The notes under the pieces were generated by a model. It searched no databases and was not told the origin of the DNA. It worked only from the letters and a program-made list of their open reading frames with translations. Of a stretch of DNA of 64,000 nucleotides, positions 7,968 through 15,785 are shown piece after piece; the stretch's first letter is position 1; the number at the start of each line of letters is the position of its first letter. Source of the stretch: Fischerella sp. CENA71 (GTDB taxonomy: Bacteria; Cyanobacteriota; Cyanobacteriia; Cyanobacteriales; Nostocaceae); contig JANBVI010000011.1 in the NCBI GenBank assembly GCA_024239075.1, positions 34,696 to 98,695 on the forward strand, written 5' to 3'. The translations under genes were made by a program, and so were the position numbers.

Positions 7968-10046
7968 TTATTCAGATTTCACTGGTACACGGCGGATTTT
8001 GTGACGTAAAGTTTCTAAAACTTCGGGTGTAACTACATACCACCACGGGCTTCTATCTGTTTCTTGGAATGCCTCAATAATTCCTTTGTCTCGCCAATAG
8101 TAAATGGTATGAATTCCAACACCTAATTTTTCAGCCAGGGCACTAGTGGAATAGTAACCTTCAAGGCTTATTCCTGATTTCGCAATAACGGGGTCACTTA
8201 AAGGTTTGTCAAGACCATATTTCCAGCGAAGCCAAGCCACACCTTTTTTGGTAAAAGGTTGCCCATTAGTATTCAATAAACCCCGACGATTTAGTTCAAG
8301 AGCAATTTCAGTATCAGTTCGACCAGGGGCTAATTGTTCAATCAGTTGAATAACTTCTTTGGGTGTTCGGTATTTGTCTGCATTCGTTGGGCGTGTCGCT
8401 ATTAATTCACTGATAGCTTCAGTATGCCAGAGGATTTGGATACGAGTAGAGCGTTCTGGAGTATCTATTGGCGTGATAGCAACTTGTTTGATTAACAACC
8501 CTAGTATCTCTTTACGGTCTTGGCTCGTGGTACTATTTGCGTTCCAAATTGTGGGAATATCATTGGCGAGTTGTAAAATTTGCTGCCTCTGCACTTGTGT
8601 TAATTCCAACCTTTGTGCTTGGTGGGCTTTCTGGTATTCTTCTTCTAACTCTGCTAACTGTTGTAGTTTCTCGTTCCAGCGCCTTTCCAGTGTGCGGGCG
8701 ACTAAACGATTCTCCGGCTCGGTGGCATCATATTGTCGAAAAGCTCTGTCAGCTTCGTAACGTGCCCTTTCCAGTCGCAGTTGCCATGTTTTATCTGCCT
8801 CATGTGCTTGATTTTCCAATTCCGACAGCACAGCCAGAGAAATGTCAAGTTCCTCATCCGTAAGAGCTTCAAGCACATGAGTCTCAACTGCTGTATCAAT
8901 GGCTGCACCCGAAACGCTCCAGCAAACACCCATGCGACCATCTTGTTTACGAGCTTGGTTACACTCGTAAGCCACTCTGTAACCACCAGTGCCGTAATAG
9001 CGAGGACTCATACGTCGTCCGCATTTACCACAGATTACTAGTCCTTGAAGAAGTGCAAAACCTTCTCTAGGTGTGCCTGGACATCCATCAGACAAAGAGA
9101 TTGCCCGATTGCGTCTAAGTTGTTCACAATTAGATTCATACTCTGACCAACTAATATAAGCCTCGTGAGCGTTGTGAATTATCACCTTCCACTCCTGTTG
9201 GGGTAATAGTTGAGTTTTTACCTTGGTCACTTGCCCATTCTCAATTACGTTCAGGCTACGTCTTCTACCATAAACATAGGTTCCCGTATAAGTGGGATTA
9301 CGTAGAATAGCTGTTATACGGCTCAGATTGGCTGGTCCCCAACGAAGTGTACCAATGTGCCCTGGTCCCCAACGTCTTCTGGGAAAAGGAATTTGATGGG
9401 AGCAAAAGTAGCGCATTACCTTAAACGCTGTTCCCAGAGCACGAAATTGTTGGAAAACCAACTGTATAGCAGCAACTACCCCTTCGTCTGGGTCTAATAC
9501 TAATTTTCCTTCAGGGTCGTATACGTAACCAGTAGGTGGGGCACAACGTAATTCTCCTTTTTTGGCTTTATTGAGTTTGGCTCCTTGTAAGCGCAGACGC
9601 ATCCCGTGTAGTTCCGTGTGGCTCCAGGTTCCTTTAAATCCCAGTATTACTCGGTCATTAAAATCATTTGGGTCGTAAATCCCATCATGGTCAATTACCA
9701 AGGTGTCTGTCAGGGCACAGATATCTAAAAGTTTATGCCAATCTGCTTGAGAGCGAGAAAATCTTGAGGCTTCCAATGCCAAAACAGCCCCTACTTCTCC
9801 TAAACCAACAGCAGCCATTAGTCGGTGGAAATCCTCGCGTCCTGTTGTCGTTTGACCACTCTTACCAAGGTCACTATCAAAAACGGATATAAGACTTTTG
9901 TCCCACCCTAAGTTGAAAGCGCGGTCGGCTAACGCATATTGTCTCTCTGTACTTTCACGGTGTAACTCGGTCTGTACTGGTGTAGATTGTCTTAAGTAAA
10001 CAACTGCACGGCGTTCCAGATGAGTCGTTCTAATTTTACTATTCAT
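7968..10046 (-). CDS. Large serine recombinase (resolvase/invertase type)
   Basis: The 692-aa protein begins with a serine recombinase catalytic domain (residues about 10-150). It has AVVYLRQST with the nucleophilic Ser and ALEASRFSRS with the conserved Arg residues. The recombinase domain follows, with CAPPTGYVYD and RNPTYTGTYVYG, then a zinc-ribbon (ICGKCGRRMSPR, with YECNQ downstream). A long coiled-coil at about 420-500 follows, and finally a MerR-like helix-turn-helix (TSALAEKLGVGIHTIYYWRDKG). Length and layout fit transposon or integrative-element recombinases related to rhizobial Y4bA-type proteins. It overlaps the small gene upstream by a few bases and probably mobilises this unit. 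No stop or frameshift is seen, so it may be active. Confidence 0.85.
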   Translation of the reverse strand: MNSKIRTTHLERRAVVYLRQSTPVQTELHRESTERQYALADRAFNLGWDKSLISVFDSDLGKSGQTTTGREDFHRLMAAVGLGEVGAVLALEASRFSRSQADWHKLLDICALTDTLVIDHDGIYDPNDFNDRVILGFKGTWSHTELHGMRLRLQGAKLNKAKKGELRCAPPTGYVYDPEGKLVLDPDEGVVAAIQLVFQQFRALGTAFKVMRYFCSHQIPFPRRRWGPGHIGTLRWGPANLSRITAILRNPTYTGTYVYGRRRSLNVIENGQVTKVKTQLLPQQEWKVIIHNAHEAYISWSEYESNCEQLRRNRAISLSDGCPGTPREGFALLQGLVICGKCGRRMSPRYYGTGGYRVAYECNQARKQDGRMGVCWSVSGAAIDTAVETHVLEALTDEELDISLAVLSELENQAHEADKTWQLRLERARYEADRAFRQYDATEPENRLVARTLERRWNEKLQQLAELEEEYQKAHQAQRLELTQVQRQQILQLANDIPTIWNANSTTSQDRKEILGLLIKQVAITPIDTPERSTRIQILWHTEAISELIATRPTNADKYRTPKEVIQLIEQLAPGRTDTEIALELNRRGLLNTNGQPFTKKGVAWLRWKYGLDKPLSDPVIAKSGISLEGYYSTSALAEKLGVGIHTIYYWRDKGIIEAFQETDRSPWWYVVTPEVLETLRHKIRRVPVKSE

Positions 10047-10185
10047 CTGGTTTACTCCTGACGAGCACCTCGCCTGAACCTTGTGTTGTGAGTATCTTGT
10101 CTACTAACCGTGCTGTTAGCTTTATTAGACGATTTAGCTTTTCTGAGTTTTCTGGTTCGGCGGTTGGTAGATGCTTGTGTCTCAT
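10039..10185 (-). CDS. Small protein of the serine-recombinase unit
   Basis: A short frame (start MRHKHLPTAEPENSEKLNRL) encodes a basic amphipathic-helix protein of 48 aa and overlaps the recombinase start by 8 bp. I chose ATG 10183-10185; the frame is open to 10227. It also overlaps the 3' end of the DUF5372-like gene in another frame. A short gene in this position is compatible with three-gene recombinase units. It may help the recombinase bind or be an overlapping remnant. Function unknown. Confidence 0.45.
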   Translation of the reverse strand: MRHKHLPTAEPENSEKLNRLIKLTARLVDKILTTQGSGEVLVRSKPDE

Positions 10186-10615
10186 AACTGTCTTCCCTGT
10201 GTTCGATTTCTTTATTGTCAGGAACACAAGAAATGGATGATGTTACAAATTGCGAGCGATAAGCTACCCATTCACTTAAGCGCAGTAGTTTCTGTGGTAA
10301 AAACTTTCCAACAGTTTTGGTCTTACTTGCTTGTTGTGTCCACAGGTCAGTTTCCGTTGCTGGTAGAGACAAACATCCTCCTAGTGGGCTTTCTACAGTC
10401 ACTTTAATTTCCTGCCCAACTTTACGGATTAGACGTATTACAACTGACTGACCATACAGTGGGTGTATGGGATTAGTAATGATGACATAACTTCCCAAAA
10501 GAGACTTGAAGTTATGTGCAGTCTTATTATATTGTCCCCACCATCGCCGATAGAGCATGGCAATGCCTTGCAAAATACGCCCTAGAGCCAGCACATGAAG
10601 CAACCTTCCATGCAC
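10052..10615 (-). CDS. DUF5372-like partner of the serine recombinase
   Basis: The 187-aa protein carries a core SYVIITNPIHPLYGQSVV followed by a LSLPATETDLWTQ block. These resemble DUF5372 proteins (HPxHPLxG, LPxxxTD) that accompany large serine recombinases in transposon-like units. The C-terminal 50 residues are very basic and hydrophilic and overlap the small gene in another frame, so the true end may be earlier if a frameshift occurred. The N-terminus (MHGRLLHVLALG) shows no signal peptide. The order DUF5372-like, small protein, recombinase suggests one operon. Its role is unknown, perhaps a DNA-binding or directionality factor (inference). Confidence 0.6.
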   Translation of the reverse strand: MHGRLLHVLALGRILQGIAMLYRRWWGQYNKTAHNFKSLLGSYVIITNPIHPLYGQSVVIRLIRKVGQEIKVTVESPLGGCLSLPATETDLWTQQASKTKTVGKFLPQKLLRLSEWVAYRSQFVTSSISCVPDNKEIEHREDSYETQASTNRRTRKLRKAKSSNKANSTVSRQDTHNTRFRRGARQE

Positions 10616-10635
10616 GGAGTTAGGGGAGACCGCAA

Positions 10636-10712
10636 AAAAAAGATACCAGCCGTGTTTTGAGTTTATTCGTTGTGCGGCGAGGGATCTGGATGTGACGGCT
10701 GGTATCTTTTTT
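10636..10712. repeat. Perfect 18-bp inverted repeat at element boundary
   Basis: AAAAAAGATACCAGCCGT (10636-10653) pairs exactly with 10695-10712 across a 41-bp loop. It ends in a T run, so it could act as a terminator on either strand. It lies exactly between the recombinase unit and the reverse-transcriptase remnant and may mark an element end. Confidence 0.65.
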
Positions 10713-10726
10713 CAGGGCAAGTGCCT

Positions 10727-10979
10727 TATGGCTTTAGAACAGGACGCTCGGCACATGATGCCCAGAAGATTCTGTTCCTAAATTTAAGCTCCACAGCAAA
10801 TGGAATAAACAAACGAATTATCGAACTCGATATCGAACGGTGCTTCGAGCGTATAAACCACAACATCATCATGGATAACCTCATTGCTCCAACTGGATTA
10901 AAAATCGGTATATTCCGATGCCTAAAGGCAGGAGTTAATCCAGAATTTCCTGAGCAAGGAACACCCCAAGGTGGCGTGG
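10727..10979 (+). pseudogene. Group II intron reverse-transcriptase fragment (RT blocks 2-4), interrupted
   Basis: The translation contains PYGFRTGRSAHDA (RT2), ELDIERCFERINH (RT3, catalytic-Asp region) and EQGTPQGGV (RT4). This is the middle of a group II intron-encoded protein. The N-terminal part, the YADD block, the maturase and the endonuclease parts are all absent. The frame stops matching right after GTPQGG, where the sequence changes to GTGCG, the 5' start consensus of another group II intron. It is therefore a retroelement remnant invaded by a second one. Confidence 0.75.
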
Positions 10980-11936
10980 GTGCGCTGCGAGGCGCATGGT
11001 GGTATTGCTTAGGTCAATTGTAAAAGGAGGTGATTAATTAGACTAAGAAAAGCTGGTTGCTCACCCCAGAGCGCCAAGGCTGAATCGGCAGGCGGGGGAC
11101 AATGAGTAAGAACCCGTTTGAAGCCCGATGAACAAGGGGCAACATGCTGGCACTCCGTTACAGCACAAGGCTCCGAGCCTGAATTTGACTATGGCTACGC
11201 AAGAAACCTTTGTTTGAAGCGCCCACACCTTGGACGTACTGCTAAACAACGGGGATGGTACGAGGTATCAGGTAAATCAACTTTTTATGCGGTTGATGAA
11301 AAGGTCTTTCTACTCGGACTGAACCGCTCTAATTATAGGGGTATAAATTATCGGCTGATATCGGGGACACTGGGTCTGTGTCTTACGGGCGTAAAGAAGG
11401 AGCCTAAAGTCAAATGTCATACATACCACTATGTGAACGTAGGAAGCATGATGGTTGGTCTCACAAGAGACTGGGCTAACTGCGGCTGATGTAACCATCA
11501 TGTGGCAGAGCCGTTGTAGTAGTCCGAGCCGGAAAATAGTTCGGCACATGGCGAAGGACGGCAGTCATTGCAAGAGGAACGTCAAGGGAAATAGAGAGGA
11601 CTAAGATGTATGTCCGATATTATCAAAACCCAACGTAGCCTAGCCACGAAGGCTGTTTATAATCCTCAACATCAGTTCGACCATTTGTATCGGTTAATCT
11701 GCCGAGAAGATTGGATACGCGCTGCCTTAAAGTCTGTCCTTTCAAATAAAGGGGCAAAAACTGCGGGAATCGATGGCGTAACTAAAAAGGAACTCAATTC
11801 ACAAACGGCAAAAGCTGAGTTTGTAAGCGAGTTACAGTCCGAACTGCGCTCTAGGCAGTTTAAACCAAAACCAGTACGTCGTGTTTATATTCCCAAGGCT
11901 AACGGTAAGTGTCGTCCATTGGGTATTGCGAATGTG
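10980..11936 (+). mobile_element. 5' part of a group II intron inserted in another intron's RT gene
   Basis: The sequence starts GTGCGCTGCG, fitting the GUGYG 5' boundary. It runs about 630 bases of structured, non-coding DNA (paired GC-rich tracts such as GAGCCGTTGTAG near 11505) before its own RT start at 11610. I find no domain V or VI downstream, so the 3' half is missing. The ribozyme part is assigned from the boundary sequence, the position ahead of an RT gene and the insertion site; secondary structure was not computed. Confidence 0.65.
11610..11936 (+). pseudogene. Truncated group II intron-encoded RT (RT0-RT1 only)
   Basis: The first 105 or so residues match the start of an intron-encoded protein: WIRAALKSVLSNKGAKTAGIDGVTKKEL (RT0) and KPVRRVYIPKANGKCRPLGI (RT1). 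After RPLGI the frame continues to 12092 but no longer resembles an RT. The homologous part therefore ends near 11930, where it meets a second intron in opposite orientation. The catalytic YADD block is absent, so the protein cannot be active. The start codon lies downstream of the 5' ribozyme segment, as expected for an ORF in domain IV. Confidence 0.75.
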
Positions 11937-12610
11937 GTCACAAGATGGTTGTCCAGTACAAAGGTGCAACTCGCTATATTTGTAACTACTTGCGGCAGCA
12001 GTATCGTGTGCCTGTTGATGTGCACTGATTCTGCGATGCCGTGGGCAGTTTCGTTCCCACATCCTACCCGTATCTTTCTGTTAAACGGTTAATCATGCCG
12101 CTCCACTAGCTCTCTTGGGAACCCTCCCATCTCAGTTAGCTTTTAGGTAGCTGGGTAGGCTAGAAGTTTAGATACGTTTTTCCTCGTTCCGATTGGTAGA
12201 TTTTTTCTACCGATTTAGGTTTCTCCAATTCGCCCACTAGCATCTGGGGACTGTATCTCTCTCCAAAAAAAGGATGCGAGAATATTGCTAGTGTACAGGG
12301 CAGGCTGTAGCTCATGCTAACATCGGTTTTCTCTGCTAGGGACTAGGACGCTTTTTTAGGAGATTTGCGTAAGCTAACCTCATAGAGGCTCCCTGTTAGC
12401 GCCAGTGTGACCTCAACCGAGGAAGTCTCTGATTGCGCCCTGCTACCAGCTTCGCTTTGGTGATTAACCTCCGCGTGGTCAGGTAAGGAGTCACGTTGTC
12501 CTTAACGGGTGGGATTTTCACCCACATCCATCAATCACTTATGGGATTTTCAAGGTTCAAACTTGACGTTCCCACCTAGAGCGATGAATTTACTCTAGAA
12601 CGAGTCGCAC
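11937..12610 (-). mobile_element. 5' part of a second group II intron, opposite orientation
   Basis: On the minus strand the sequence beginning at 12610 reads GTGCGACTCG, the canonical group II 5' end. It is followed by about 550 bases of structured non-coding DNA, then a short degenerate frame with stops (11940-12060). It meets the plus-strand intron head-on near 11936. Neither has a 3' half, suggesting a deletion between two oppositely oriented introns. Assignment rests on the 5' consensus and general character, not on a folded model. Confidence 0.5.
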
Positions 12611-12650
12611 CTTGTAGATCCCCAATCAACTGTGACGAAAAAGTGAGATT

Positions 12651-12668
12651 AACCAAAACGTTTTGGTT
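12651..12668. promoter_or_regulatory. Perfect 18-bp palindrome
   Basis: AACCAAAACGTTTTGGTT is a perfect palindrome 40 bp outside the minus-strand intron 5' end. The symmetry and size suit a dimeric repressor operator, but no intact gene starts nearby, so it may be left from lost flanking sequence. Confidence 0.45.
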
Positions 12669-12717
12669 ATACTAATTGAAAAATCATTGAAGTTTCATTA
12701 GGTCTTTCCAAAAAATC

Positions 12718-12920
12718 AAATGAGAGCGCCCTCGCGTTCCCACGAATGTGGGAACGCTTACCAGTCCTTGGACTCTTGCAAAATATATTTGATAGAGTTA
12801 GGGTCTTCCACGTACCAAAATTGGGCAGGCTTCACTGAGAGATAACTCATCGGCCAATTAAATAAGCCTGATAAAAGCCTGCCCAATTTTGTCGGGGACA
12901 GTGCAACGGCGCTCTCATTT
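12718..12920. repeat. 203-bp MITE-like element with 13-bp terminal inverted repeats
   Basis: The ends AAATGAGAGCGCC (12718-12730) and 12908-12920 are exact reverse complements. Inside are a tight hairpin (GCGTTCCCAC and its complement around 12733-12757) and a 74-bp fold-back (12817-12890) whose 16-bp arms match those at 592-783. The element carries no coding frame. A clear target duplication was not seen. Confidence 0.65.
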
Positions 12921-13294
12921 TATTTCTTGGAGATCCCTTATAGATAAACAAATCTGAAGAACCGCTTGGGTATCTGCATCCTTAAAAAACCCAGCCTTAT
13001 TTATTCGTACGAGCGTTCAAGATTCAGCATTGAGGTGGCTTTCTGGCTGAGATTTTTTTAACGGCTCCTCCCTTGAAAGATTGCCTAAACAAATGGGCAG
13101 ACTTTCTAGTTGGTTCAATCTGAATGACAGAAAATCTTCAATGAGAGGTGATAGCCCTGATTCATCAACTGCATCTCATCTTGTAACTCCCAGTTTGCTA
13201 CTACATTTAGGCGGTTAGAAAAAAGCCAGAACGGAAGAATAGGGGTATTAAAAATCTAAAATCCATTTAGGGTATTTGATCACACCTTCTCAGT
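12921..13294. other. Intergenic, no gene recognised
   Basis: This 374-bp stretch lies between the fold-back element and the 3' end of the second par cassette. I see no frame with a start and ribosome site, and no strong repeat. It may include the cassette's transcription end. Confidence 0.4.
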
Positions 13295-13549
13295 TCATGC
13301 AAACATATCAAGGTCAACATCTATAGTTGTTTCGTCCTCTGGTGTTGATGTCTCCTCAACTGTTGGTACAGATGGATTATGAGTCAACTGGCCATGTGGT
13401 AATAAACCTCTTTTGTAATCCCAATAAAAATTAATCATATGGTAGAGCGCATCAATAAATTTTTCGCCTCTGTGTGATGCTACTGCCCGAACGATTTCAG
13501 CTTCTCTGGTTCTAATTCGTGCTTTTTCCCACTTTGGTTCATTACTCAT
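13295..13549 (-). CDS. Small DNA-binding-type protein, candidate ParR adaptor of second actin cassette
   Basis: The 84-aa protein has a basic N-terminal half (PKWEKARIRTREAEIVRA and KFIDALYHMINFYWDY) that looks like an RHH or short helical DNA-binding module. Its acidic C-terminal tail ends in TTIDVDLDMFA. This layout, DNA-binding N-terminus plus acidic tail, is what ParR adaptors use to contact ParM filaments. The gene starts 3 bp after the actin-like gene stops and has GGAG 8 nt upstream of ATG, so the pair is an operon. The functional call is inference from size, layout and position. Confidence 0.6.
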   Translation of the reverse strand: MSNEPKWEKARIRTREAEIVRAVASHRGEKFIDALYHMINFYWDYKRGLLPHGQLTHNPSVPTVEETSTPEDETTIDVDLDMFA

Positions 13550-13552
13550 TAC

Positions 13553-14506
13553 CTATACTCCTTTTTTCGCCGCTTGCTGCATCGCCAGTTTGAACATTCC
13601 TCGCACTGAAGCCATCTCTGGGCGCTCGCTCACCACTTCTAATCCCTTAGATGTCAGCACTTTTGCAAAACCTGGTAAGCTTACACCACCTCCAATACAA
13701 ATTACCCTATAACCAGACTTTGTTAGTCTCACTACCTCATAACTGTGTTCTTTGAGATTTTCATTCCACCACTGCACTAGGCATTGCTGATATATTTCTT
13801 TGATATTGCACCCCTCTACATAAAAAGAACCTAGTTCTATTTGTTCGCGGATTTTTCGCACATCACCTGTGTAACCGTAATTCTTACCTTTCATCGCTGA
13901 AGTGATCATTAGGTACAGTTGATTCACTCCGATGTTGGATACTAATGTCTCTTGCGGACGCTTGCGAATATAAGGAGTCAGTAGAGTTGTTCCCGCCCCA
14001 AAATCGAGGGTCGCTATTCTTTCTTCGCTATAGTCTACGATCGCACCAAATCCTTCTGGCACTACTAAAAGTACTTCTGTCGATAATTCCACATCTTTAC
14101 CTGCCAGACATACCTGATGGCAAACCTCTAACTTCCCTTTGATTTCTTCCTTATGAGACTGCCAAGCATGAGAGGACACTACTATATAATTTTTCATCAC
14201 ACTCGGAAGTTGGGGATAGTGCGCCAAAGCACCTAAATACAGTTTCTGAATCTCTTTGATCTTGGCGCTTTTATCCATGACTGTTGCTCGTCCAGTTGGA
14301 GATTTTGCTGCTCCATACCCTACACAGAATACTTCTGTATTGTTAAGAGCACTATCTTTAATCACGACATTGCCTAAGCTATCTGATGGACTGCACTGAG
14401 TATCGATGTAACTCTCTATGCGGTCTTCATAATCTTCAGTTGCTACTTTTATGCTGGAGTTGGCTAAATCTAAAGCTATCTTAAAATTCTGTTTCGGACG
14501 TGCCAT
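13553..14506 (-). CDS. ParM-like actin ATPase (second copy)
   Basis: The 317-aa protein shows actin-fold motifs: KIALDLANSSIKVA (phosphate-1), ATLDFGAGTTLLTPY (phosphate-2) and RVICIGGGVSLPGFAK (adenosine block). Its length matches ParM/Alp7-type proteins. I start it at ATG 14504-14506 (MARPKQNF), which has AGGA 10 nt upstream; the frame is open to 14620 but the extra residues look unrelated. It is only distantly similar to the actin-like protein at 1239-2417, so the two were acquired separately and are not recent duplicates. CATATG-type repeats lie upstream. Its predicted role is DNA segregation. Confidence 0.8.
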   Translation of the reverse strand: MARPKQNFKIALDLANSSIKVATEDYEDRIESYIDTQCSPSDSLGNVVIKDSALNNTEVFCVGYGAAKSPTGRATVMDKSAKIKEIQKLYLGALAHYPQLPSVMKNYIVVSSHAWQSHKEEIKGKLEVCHQVCLAGKDVELSTEVLLVVPEGFGAIVDYSEERIATLDFGAGTTLLTPYIRKRPQETLVSNIGVNQLYLMITSAMKGKNYGYTGDVRKIREQIELGSFYVEGCNIKEIYQQCLVQWWNENLKEHSYEVVRLTKSGYRVICIGGGVSLPGFAKVLTSKGLEVVSERPEMASVRGMFKLAMQQAAKKGV

Positions 14507-14563
14507 ATTTTCCATATCCTGAAGTGTGAGAGTAAAAAGGATTACAGAATCAGTGTATACCAT

Positions 14564-14857
14564 AAGTATGTCATATGTACGGCATATGTATCCCATTGAA
14601 ATCTTTGAAAAATCAATCAAACTGTTAATTGGGTTGTAAATCTCTAGCAGCTTACCCTTAATGTTTAAGAACTAAAAAATGGCTAAAAATCTTATTTGGC
14701 AAGACTTACAGCAATTGATTGCTATTGTTGCCCATCAATCAACAAATAAGGTTCTTGGATTATTTTTTCGGGTGCAAGTGTGTAATAACTTGATCAATTT
14801 GGTTTGACCCCACTTTTTTGATGTCCAAAACGACTGCCATATGTACCACATATGGCA
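14564..14857. promoter_or_regulatory. CATATGTA repeats and palindrome upstream of second actin-like gene
   Basis: CATATGTA occurs twice as a direct repeat near 14572 and 14583, just upstream of the actin-like gene. A perfect palindrome TGCCATATGT/ACATATGGCA with a 3-bp spacer lies at 14835-14857. Shared sequence in the leader suggests binding sites for the cassette's own DNA-binding protein, as operator, centromere or both. Confidence 0.5.
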
Positions 14858-14859
14858 TA

Positions 14860-15525
14860 CACAAGATAAATTTTTGGAAAATTGTTAAGGTAAATTTTAA
14901 ATTTTTTATTAGTATTTAGATAAGATTATTTTCTTGATAAGTCTCTAGTTATTTTCCAGCATATTTTGATAATTTATCAATTTAATATAATACTTCTTCA
15001 GGGTAAAATAATATCAATTAATTATTTATTAAATAAAAAATATAAAATTTTTTGCAGTAAATTAAGTTTTTGTTTAATATAATTTTTATTTTTTATCAGA
15101 CATCAATTTGTAAGTAATCAAAAGCTAAAATTTAAATATATGCGTTTTATACCTGTTTTTATAGGGTTTTTCAGCTTATAACTAACCGAAATTACTAGAT
15201 ATTTTTATATCTCATGCATAATTTACTTAATAAAAAAAAATAAAATTTGCATTAATAAATAATTATTTTATAAAAAAACACAGAAATTTTAACAAATAGC
15301 TTTATTTTACAAAATATAAAATAAGTAAATTTTATATTTTAGATTTTTACATTAATTACAATCTAATTTTATAATCTATGATTTGCTTTTATCTGTAATT
15401 ATAAACAGGTTAATTAATATTAAAAATTAAGTAGACTAGAGTATTTATACTTAATCAACACTCTTTATAACTTTGATTGCTACCACTACCTCTAATGTTT
15501 TGACATTTCTGTAGTATAAAAGTAG
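14860..15525. other. Very AT-rich gene desert
   Basis: This stretch is visibly dominated by A and T runs, with no credible frame and no recognised repeat unit. Its character is unlike the surrounding DNA. It could be a curved or easily melted region such as an origin or the edge of the integrated segment. I saw no clear DnaA boxes. Confidence 0.5.
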
Positions 15526-15765
15526 TTATATTGAAATATTAAAGGGGGTTATGTAAGTGTGACTCATTCTAGAGTGAATGTCAGATAAGGGAATGTCAAT
15601 TACATCTAATTCTTGCGTCACTGCACAAGCATATTGAACCGTATCTTCAAAAAATCGGAAATAAAGAGCGATCGCTTGTTCAATAATACTCCTATCAACT
15701 ATGTCAATATTTGTGTAATTCCATATTGAGCAGCAACTGTATATCTTAAATAATACAGTCAGCAC
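15526..15765 (-). pseudogene. PIN-domain toxin (VapC-like) C-terminal remnant
   Basis: The minus-strand translation contains IIEQAIALYF, then FEDTVQYACAVTQELDVI. This resembles the late acidic motif of PIN-domain nucleases (FEDAxQxAxA followed by an I-T-R-N block). The expected end after DVI is replaced by unrelated residues, and the N-terminal catalytic Asp region is missing. No antitoxin gene is adjacent. It is best read as a decayed fragment. Confidence 0.45.
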
Positions 15766-15785
15766 TATTGAAGGATATATTTGTG

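Noticed and set aside
10052-10227. A frameshift joining the DUF5372-like gene and the small overlapping gene
   Set aside because: Both frames have plausible starts, and overlapping genes are usual in such units, so a frameshift cannot be shown.
14860-15525. AT-rich desert as replication origin
   Set aside because: No DnaA boxes or iterons were recognised by eye, so composition alone is not enough to call an origin.
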